DNA from: Paractinoplanes atraurantiacus
GTDB taxonomy: Bacteria > Actinomycetota > Actinomycetes > Mycobacteriales > Micromonosporaceae
Length of the DNA stretch: 64,000 nt
Assembly: GCF_900215205.1 (NCBI RefSeq)
Contig: NZ_OBDY01000015.1
Coordinates: forward strand, 21,324-85,323
Direction of reading: 5' to 3'
The notes beneath the pieces are model-generated. The model searched no databases and had not been told where the DNA came from. It saw nothing but the letters and a program-made list of their open reading frames with translations. This document shows, piece after piece, positions 58,349-64,000 of this stretch (positions are counted from its first letter, which is position 1; each line of letters starts with the position of its first letter). The translations under genes and the position numbers were made by a program.

Positions 58349-59965
58349 TCAGCCTTGCCTGCGGTGGCGGGCGAAGGTCAGAGCCGCGATGCCGAGGATC
58401 AGCAGGACGGCGCCGCCGGTCACCACGGCGAAGACGTTGTTCCCGGTGCGGGCCAGGGCGCTTACCTCGGCCGGGTCGGTTCCCTCGGCCGTCTGCGTGG
58501 CCTGGGGCTCGCCGACGGCCTTGGCCGCGGCCGCGGCCTTCGAAGGCTTCGCCACTACCTGCGGCAGTTCCTCGACCTCTTCTTCGGGCGCCTCGATGGT
58601 CTTGCCGGGCTTCGTCGCGTGGGGTGCCGGGGCGCCGGCCACCATCGCCGGGGCGGTGGAGGCCTGTGCGTACAGATAACCCAGGGCGACGTCGAGAAGA
58701 TGCGCCTTTCCGAGGAGGACCTCGACGCGAAGGGCGGCAACCTCGGCGCGGACGTCGCGGTCGCCGATCGCCTGCCGGGGACTGCCGAGGGAGATGCGGG
58801 TCGAGAGGAGGGCGGGCTCAACCGCGGCCCCGGCCTCAGCCCCGGTTGCCGACTTGGGTGTGAGGCCGCCGAAGAGGTCGACGCCGATGCCGGCGTCGGC
58901 GGTGTCCAGGGTGGCGATCGGCTTGCCGGCGGCGGTCACCTTGAGGAGGGCCGGGCGGTATTCGACGGATGAACGTTTGCGGTCACCGGTGGCGACGACG
59001 GTCAAGGTCGGCTGGGTCACCACCTTGATCGACACCTCCTGTGGGGTGCCGCCGAAGAGGGTCAGGTCCGACAGGGCGACACCGGCGGCGGCGCTGACGC
59101 CGCGGCGGCCGTCGCCGAGGCGTACGAGATCGGTGGCGCTCTGGGTCGAACCCGTCGGGCCGAGCCGGAGCAGGCTGGTCTTGCGGGCGGTGTCGCCCGG
59201 GCGGCGAAGCGCCTGCAAAGCCGGGGTCCGGCCGCCGCCGCTGAGCAGCTGGACGCCGGCGACCATCGTCGCGGTGCGGGTGAGCGGTCCGGTCGCGCCG
59301 CAGTTGTACGTGTCCAGCCAGCGCGCCTCCGCCGTCGAGCGCCCGAGTTGGACCGTCGCCAGGCCGGCGGCCTGAAGGCTCGCGAGCTCGGCGGTGGCCG
59401 CCTGCCGGTTGGGCGGGGCCTGCCGCTCGGCGACACTGCCCGGCGACGGAAGACCGGGAAGTTGCATGCCGAGCAGCTTGGCGTCGGCGTACCGCCCGCT
59501 CGCGGTCGTCCTGGCCCGGCGCGCGGCACTGTCGGCGCTGCCATGCGCCGCCGCGAGGCGCACGTCGACCAGCGAGGGAAGGTCGGGCCGCAGCACCCCG
59601 GCGTCGAGCACCGAGATCTTCGCAAGGTCAGCCTGAGCGGTCGCGGTAAAGCGGGGGCGATCCTTTTCGGTCAGCTCGCCCTCGGCAGCGCCGACCGGCC
59701 GGTCACGCTCGGCCGAGGCGGCTCCGGCGGACCGAGCGCGGCCCCGGTCGACTGAGCCACCCTCGGCCGGGCGCGTGCCGCCCTGACCGGTCGCGGCACC
59801 CTGAGCAGCAGAGCGGGCGCCGGCGCACTTCCCGGAGGCGTCCCGGCTCTCCCGCGCGGCGGCGGGCGTCAAGGGCGCGGCGACCACGGCGATCACGGCC
59901 ACCGCGGCGGCGGCGGAGAATGCAGGATGCGTTCGCGGTGAGCGGGAAGGGCGCGTGATCGGCAT
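58349..59965 (-). CDS. LAxTG-anchored cell-surface protein
   Basis: A 538-residue wall protein. Signal peptide 1-36 (ends AAA), Arg/Ala/Gly-rich segment, a beta-rich domain (about 100-440), an acidic/Ala linker, and a C-terminal sorting signal: LARTG (504-508), one helix, and the basic tail RHRRQG. LAxTG is the motif of class E sortases. The beta domain resembles the SCO1860-type LAETG-anchored proteins of Streptomyces in its plan (ADLAKISVLDAGVL, DTADAGIGVDLFGG). ATG at 59965 follows GCGAGGACCTTC. No sortase gene lies in the window. Confidence 0.82.
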   Translation of the reverse strand: MPITRPSRSPRTHPAFSAAAAVAVIAVVAAPLTPAAARESRDASGKCAGARSAAQGAATGQGGTRPAEGGSVDRGRARSAGAASAERDRPVGAAEGELTEKDRPRFTATAQADLAKISVLDAGVLRPDLPSLVDVRLAAAHGSADSAARRARTTASGRYADAKLLGMQLPGLPSPGSVAERQAPPNRQAATAELASLQAAGLATVQLGRSTAEARWLDTYNCGATGPLTRTATMVAGVQLLSGGGRTPALQALRRPGDTARKTSLLRLGPTGSTQSATDLVRLGDGRRGVSAAAGVALSDLTLFGGTPQEVSIKVVTQPTLTVVATGDRKRSSVEYRPALLKVTAAGKPIATLDTADAGIGVDLFGGLTPKSATGAEAGAAVEPALLSTRISLGSPRQAIGDRDVRAEVAALRVEVLLGKAHLLDVALGYLYAQASTAPAMVAGAPAPHATKPGKTIEAPEEEVEELPQVVAKPSKAAAAAKAVGEPQATQTAEGTDPAEVSALARTGNNVFAVVTGGAVLLILGIAALTFARHRRQG

Positions 59966-60221
59966 GAAGGTCCTCGCAAGAGCGGTCGACGACGGTGTCC
60001 GGGTTGACCATCGAGAAGCCGTTCTTGAAGGTACGGACGAGAGAGTTGATATCCACAGTCCGCATGTTCCGGCAAATCCGGCATGTCTGACACGGGTCCC
60101 TAGCTTCAACGAAGGATCACGCATGACGACACCTTGTTCGGCGCGACAGGTGTTCGTGTGACGGACGGTCAGATGCCCTACGGCAAGATATCCACCAACA
60201 CGAATGAGCTGCGTACGAATG

Positions 60222-60236
60222 ATCCACATTGTGGAT
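60222..60236. promoter_or_regulatory. Possible LysR box
   Basis: ATCCACATTGTGGAT (6-bp arms, T-N11-A) lies 102 bp upstream of the cox-linked lysR start. The 59966-60337 gap between the divergent LAxTG and LysR genes contains no convincing gene. It also has ATATCCAC at 60048-60055 and again at 60188-60195, possible further half-sites. Confidence 0.4.
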
Positions 60237-60337
60237 AGCGGGCCGGACCAGGGCGGTAGTGGCGCGATAGATTGCGAGTGAGACGCGCACCACTACCCGG
60301 AGGGACGGATCATGGCTCGACGTGGTGGACGCCGGTG

Positions 60338-61294
60338 ATGACGCCGACGCAACTGCGCGCCTATTCCGCTGTGGTCCGGTTCGGGTCGGTCAAGTTGGCG
60401 GCCGCTCAGCTGTCCGTGTCCGAGTCGGCGGTGTCGCTGCACATCGGGCAGTTGCGCCGTGAGCTCGGTGATCAGCTCTTCTCCCGTACGTCATCGGGTC
60501 TGGCCTTCACCCCCGGCGGCCTCAGGCTGGCCAGCCGGGCCCAGGAGATGCTGGGGCTGCAAGACATCACCGTGCTCGAGGTCAGCGCGGCCGGTCGCGG
60601 GCGGCGGCTGCTGCGGGTCGGCGCCTCCAGCCTCTTCGCCGAGCATGCCGCGCCCGGCCTGCTCGAGCTGTTCGCCGGGCGGGCGGCCGACCTCGACGTG
60701 GAGCTGAGCGTTCGCGACCCGGCGTCGATCGCGGCGGCGCTGATCAGCCGGACGGTCGACATCGCGATCGGTCCGCCGCCGCCGGCGCTCGCACCCGAGC
60801 TGAGCACGCGCCCGGTCATGAACTACCGCATCGAGGTCGTCGTCGGCCCCGAGCACCCGCTCGCGGTGGTGCGCCCCTCCCCCGGCCAGCTGCGCGACCA
60901 GACGTGGCTGCTCGGCCCGTCCGCCGCCACCGACATCGGCGCGGTCCCCGACCTGCTGCGGCGCCTCGGCATCCCGGAGGAGAAGCAGCAGATCTACCAG
61001 AGCAACGCGGCCGCGGTCGAGGAGGCCAAGCGGGGCAAGGGATTGGCGCCGGCGCTGTCCTTCGCTGTCGCTCCGGACGTTCGCAAAGGCCATCTCGCAC
61101 GGGTGGCCGGCCCGCACGCCGTACTCGAAGCCGGCTGGCACGCCCTGATGCTCGACGAGCGCAACGCCCCGCAGGCGGCCCGCGAGTTGGCCCGCTTCGC
61201 CTCGACCCCACGGGCCATCCAGGCCATGATGCGCGGCACCGGCGTCAACGTCGGCCACTTCCGCCCGTCGGTCCACGTGACTTTGTGGAGCTAA
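60338..61294 (+). CDS. LysR-family regulator next to cox accessory genes
   Basis: A 318-residue LysR protein. HTH at residues 1-60 (QLRAYSAVVRFGSVKLAAAQ, LSVSESAVSLHIGQLRRELG), effector domain from about 90. ATG at 60338 follows a GTG-rich stretch; a longer frame to 60272 is unlikely. It is convergent with coxE (stops share CTAA). LysR proteins of this kind accompany CO dehydrogenase gene clusters, so it may sense CO-dependent growth, though it could equally control genes outside the window. Confidence 0.88.
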   Translation: MTPTQLRAYSAVVRFGSVKLAAAQLSVSESAVSLHIGQLRRELGDQLFSRTSSGLAFTPGGLRLASRAQEMLGLQDITVLEVSAAGRGRRLLRVGASSLFAEHAAPGLLELFAGRAADLDVELSVRDPASIAAALISRTVDIAIGPPPPALAPELSTRPVMNYRIEVVVGPEHPLAVVRPSPGQLRDQTWLLGPSAATDIGAVPDLLRRLGIPEEKQQIYQSNAAAVEEAKRGKGLAPALSFAVAPDVRKGHLARVAGPHAVLEAGWHALMLDERNAPQAARELARFASTPRAIQAMMRGTGVNVGHFRPSVHVTLWS

Positions 61295-62529
61295 CGAGTC
61301 AGGACGCGCACGGCCGCCGCCAGGTCGGCGAAGGTCGCGGCCGGTAGCAGGTGGTCGCAGAACGGGAGGGCGGCGGCCATTCCGGCGACCTTCGGGGCGA
61401 AGCCGGGCGCGCCCGCGCGGGGGTTCAGCCACACGATCTGGTGGGCTCGGCGGCGCAGGCGGGCCATCGCGGCGGTCATGCGGGCCGGCGGGTCGCTGTC
61501 CCAGCCGTCGGAGGCGACGATGACCAGGGCGCCGCGCAGGGTGTTGCCGTGGTGGGAGTCGAGCAGCGCGGTCAGGTTGGTGGCGATCCGGGTGCCGCCG
61601 AAGCGGTCGCCCACCGCATCGGTGGCGTGGGCCATGGCCTCGTCGGCCGAGGTGCGGCGCAGGGCCGGGGTCAGCCGGGTCAGGGTCGTGGCGAAGGCGA
61701 AGACCTCGGCGTCGGCCACCAGGGTGAAGGCCCGCATCATGTGCAGGTAGGCGGCGGCCTGCGCGCGCATCGACTCGCTGACGTCGCAGATCAGCACGGC
61801 GCGGCGCGGCCGGCGGACCGGGCGCTGGCGGACCACCGTCACCGGCTCCCAGGCCGTCCGGCGGGCGCGGGCGATGGTGGGCCGCAACGCGATCCGGCGC
61901 CCGGCGGCATCGACGGCGTGGCGGCGGGTCCGGCGGGTCGGCCAGTCGGTGAGGCTCGCCCGCAACGCATCGCCCAAGGCTGCAAGCGAAAGCGGGTCCA
62001 ACTCCTCGAACGGAAGCTCGGCCAGCGCGGCGAGGGCGCTGGGCCGCCGCTCGGGAGTCTGCAGCGGCGAATCCGTGGGCTCGGCCGCGGCGACGGCCGG
62101 CGGCAGCGTCGCCCACGGCAGCCCACCTCCGGCCGTCGTCTCGTCAACCCCGTGCGGCACGGCCAGGTGCGCATCGTCACGCTTGCTCGGTGGTACGGCA
62201 CCACGCGTCAACGGCAGCGGCGGCGCCTCATCGAAGACCGCCCGGAAGACCCGGTCAAAGGCTTCCAGATCCGCTTGACGCCGTACGAGGGCAACTCGCG
62301 CCGTCCAATAGAGAGCCTCCACGGACACGGGCGGACTGACCTCGAGCGCGTGCACGAGGTCACCCGTCTCGGTGACCCCGGCCGCCAGCCCCGCCCGCCG
62401 CAGCCGCCCCACGAACGCCACCGCGAACGCCGCCCGATCCGTGCCCCTCAGCAGAGTCGGCGGGGCGGCGGGGCGGGGCTCAGCGGCGGGCAACGACCCA
62501 GGCGATGACGGCGCCGACGACGACCGCAC
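61291..62529 (-). CDS. coxE: CoxE-like VWA-domain protein
   Basis: A 412-residue protein with a C-terminal von Willebrand A domain; the metal site DVSES (in ICDVSESMRAQ) and the downstream Thr in GGTRIATNL and Asp in VASDGWDSD complete a MIDAS. Together with the MoxR-type ATPase CoxD it inserts or matures the Mo-Cu-S centre of aerobic CO dehydrogenase or related molybdenum hydroxylases. GTG start; it overlaps coxG by 50 bp. Confidence 0.9.
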   Translation of the reverse strand: MRSSSAPSSPGSLPAAEPRPAAPPTLLRGTDRAAFAVAFVGRLRRAGLAAGVTETGDLVHALEVSPPVSVEALYWTARVALVRRQADLEAFDRVFRAVFDEAPPLPLTRGAVPPSKRDDAHLAVPHGVDETTAGGGLPWATLPPAVAAAEPTDSPLQTPERRPSALAALAELPFEELDPLSLAALGDALRASLTDWPTRRTRRHAVDAAGRRIALRPTIARARRTAWEPVTVVRQRPVRRPRRAVLICDVSESMRAQAAAYLHMMRAFTLVADAEVFAFATTLTRLTPALRRTSADEAMAHATDAVGDRFGGTRIATNLTALLDSHHGNTLRGALVIVASDGWDSDPPARMTAAMARLRRRAHQIVWLNPRAGAPGFAPKVAGMAAALPFCDHLLPAATFADLAAAVRVLTR

Positions 62530-63385
62530 CGACCGCGACCGGGATGAGGCGCTTGTAGATGGAGCCTCCGGCCAGTTCGAGGAGGTCGAGCGGCTCGGCC
62601 TCAGCCGTCGCGGCGGAAGAGGAGGCGGGCGCCACCCCGCTGTCGACGGCCGCGGGCGTGGCCACGGCTGCCGCGGCCGAGGTCGGGGCCCTTCCGTTCA
62701 GGGCGTGGCCGATCGGCACGTCGGAGGCGGCCGGGCTCGGGGTGGGATCGACGGCGGCCGGGGAGACGCTGGTATCGGGGGCGGTCTCGACCGCAGCGGC
62801 CGAGGCAGTGGTGGTGGCGGATTCGGCCGGCGAATCGGTCGTCTCAGCGGAGGCGGCGGAGGCACCGGCGGCGCCGGGCACGGCGGAGGCGGCCGAGGCG
62901 GAGGCTGCGGAAGGGGGCGGAGAAGAAGCGGCTGCGGCGTCGGTGGCTAGTTTGGCTTCCAGGTTGGTGACGAACTGGGTCAGGAGCTTGCTGGAGACTT
63001 CCTTGATCATGCCGCTGCCGAACTGGGCCAGTTTGCCGCTGATCTTCAGGTCGGTGTCGACGCTGACCAAGGTGCTGTCGTCGCCCGACGGGGAGAGGAC
63101 CGCGGTGACCAGGGCGGCCGCGTTGCCGGCGGAGCGGGCGTCGCGGCCCTTGGCGTCGATGACGGCCCGGTAGGCCGACTCGTCCTTCTCGGTGAACTGG
63201 GCCGTACCCGCGAACTCCGAGATGACCGGGCCCACCTTCACCTTCACCTTGCCCCTGTAGACGTCGCCGTCCACACCGGTCAGCTGCGCGCCGGGCATGC
63301 AGGGTGCGATGCCCTCGAGGTCCGTCAGCGCCTCCCAGGCGCGGTCGATCGGGGTGTGGACCGTGAACTCGTTGGTGATTTTCAT
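62480..63385 (-). CDS. coxG: CoxG-like SRPBCC protein with membrane tail
   Basis: A 301-residue protein. Residues 1-150 are the CoxG/SRPBCC domain (NEFTVHTPIDRAWEALTDLE, CMPGAQL, GPVISEFAGTAQF). Then come about 115 residues of Ala/Ser/Thr-rich linker and a single C-terminal helix (280-298) ending in ARR, which would anchor it to the membrane. CoxG recruits CO dehydrogenase to the membrane and takes part in quinone supply. ATGA overlap with the coxD gene. Confidence 0.9.
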   Translation of the reverse strand: MKITNEFTVHTPIDRAWEALTDLEGIAPCMPGAQLTGVDGDVYRGKVKVKVGPVISEFAGTAQFTEKDESAYRAVIDAKGRDARSAGNAAALVTAVLSPSGDDSTLVSVDTDLKISGKLAQFGSGMIKEVSSKLLTQFVTNLEAKLATDAAAASSPPPSAASASAASAVPGAAGASAASAETTDSPAESATTTASAAAVETAPDTSVSPAAVDPTPSPAASDVPIGHALNGRAPTSAAAAVATPAAVDSGVAPASSSAATAEAEPLDLLELAGGSIYKRLIPVAVGAVVVGAVIAWVVARR

Positions 63386-64000
63386 GAGGGCTCCTCAGTG
63401 GCAAGGCGGGCGACGGCGAGCCGGTCGTCGGGGGTCTTGGCGATCGTGCCGATCGTGCTGACGACGTCGGCCGCGACCAGGTCGGTGACGCCCAGGGCGG
63501 TCAGGGCCGACACCCAGTCGATGGTCTCGGCCAGGCCGGGCGCCTTGTCGAGCTCGAGGCGCCGGGCGCGGCCGATGAACTCGGTGGCGCTGCGGATCAG
63601 CGGCGCCGCCGCGCCGGGCACCGTGCGCCGGACGATCTCGGCCGCGAACGACGGCGGCGGGAACTCGATCCAGTGGTAGAGGCAGCGGCGGCGCAGCGCG
63701 TCGTGCAACTCGCGGCTGCGGTTGGAGGTGAGGACGACGATCGGCGGCCGTACGGCGGTGAAGGTGCCCAGTTCGGGAACGGTGATGGCGGCTTCGCCCA
63801 GGAATTCGAAGAGCAGCGCCTCGAACTCGTCGTCGGCGCGGTCGATCTCGTCGATCAGCAGCACCGGCGGGGTGCGGCCCTCATAGCGTACGGCGCGAAG
63901 AATGGGTCTTTCCTGCAGGAATTCGGCCGTGAACAGGTCGGCGTCGCCGATTTTCTCCTGGCGGGCCTCGGCGAGCCGGATGGCCAGGAGTTGGCGCTGA
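63382..64000 (-). CDS. coxD: MoxR-family AAA ATPase CoxD (5' end outside the window)
   Basis: The C-terminal 205 residues of a MoxR ATPase. Visible parts: LLAIRLAEARQEKIGDADLF, the Walker B LLIDEIDRADDEFEALL, sensor 1 VVLTSNRSRELHDALRRRCL with the arginine finger region, and the helical lid. CoxD partially unfolds apo-CO dehydrogenase so that the active site can be assembled. Walker A is beyond the right edge. The frame is open through position 64000, so the ATG at 63864 is internal and not the start. Confidence 0.92.
   Translation of the reverse strand, partial: QRQLLAIRLAEARQEKIGDADLFTAEFLQERPILRAVRYEGRTPPVLLIDEIDRADDEFEALLFEFLGEAAITVPELGTFTAVRPPIVVLTSNRSRELHDALRRRCLYHWIEFPPPSFAAEIVRRTVPGAAAPLIRSATEFIGRARRLELDKAPGLAETIDWVSALTALGVTDLVAADVVSTIGTIAKTPDDRLAVARLATEEPS

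Overview
The window is about 70% GC with strongly GC-biased third codon positions, many GTG starts and ATGA or GTGA overlaps. Together with the gene families present (LAxTG-anchored surface protein, alditol oxidase, SigL/RslA-like sigma/anti-sigma pair, PL9 and PL1 pectate lyases, CoxD/CoxE/CoxG set, PucR-type regulator) this points to a soil actinomycete, most likely Micromonosporaceae such as Actinoplanes. The genus is an inference. No rRNA, tRNA, CRISPR array, transposase or phage gene was seen; the region reads as stable chromosome.

Layout: 0-8.9 kb holds two MMPL exporters (one in an operon with a TetR repressor), a secreted trypsin-like protease, a beta-propeller protein and a divergent PucR-type regulator. 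9.4-15.1 kb holds a secreted PL9 pectate lyase, a second-type FtsH and a secreted protein made of three near-identical 94-residue units, preceded by a sequence that closely matches the CebR/CelR cellobiose-repressor box. 15.2-23.1 kb holds an SDR/LysR pair, a membrane-anchored STAND (NB-ARC/TPR) ATPase, alditol oxidase, a STAS protein interrupted by collagen-like repeats, an ECF sigma factor with a SnoaL-like domain and an alpha/beta hydrolase.

23.0-47.4 kb is the core: a uronate/pectin catabolic island. A minus-strand operon (LacI regulator, sugar-binding lipoprotein, two permeases, small membrane protein) faces a plus-strand operon (Gfo/Idh, uronate isomerase UxaC, FucD-type enolase-superfamily dehydratase, UxuB-like reductase, second Gfo/Idh). 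After a stretch of unrelated genes (34.6-38.6 kb) a second LacI regulator faces a five-gene operon with a Gfo/Idh dehydrogenase, a DUF993 aldolase-like protein, a TIM-barrel isomerase, a DUF6807/PmoA-like protein and a histidine phosphatase. Pectinesterase and a PL1 pectate lyase follow. The same near-palindromic operator (core GGAAAGCGCTTACC) lies just after the predicted promoter of the five-gene operon, the pectinesterase and the PL1 lyase, so these are predicted to form one regulon of the second LacI protein. The simplest reading is: pectin is demethylated and cleaved outside the cell, oligomers are imported by the ABC system, uronates pass through UxaC, the reductase and the dehydratase, and the uncharacterised five-gene operon handles another pectin-derived sugar.

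47.4-64 kb holds an F420/NADP-type reductase, a SigL-like sigma/anti-sigma pair facing a lipoprotein with a textbook SigL-type promoter, several small metabolic genes, a GH1 beta-glucosidase and DUF2804 gene that share a 24-bp symmetrical promoter, a large secreted penicillin-acylase-like protein with a discoidin domain, an LAxTG surface protein, and a LysR regulator convergent with coxE-coxG-coxD accessory genes (the last one cut by the window end).
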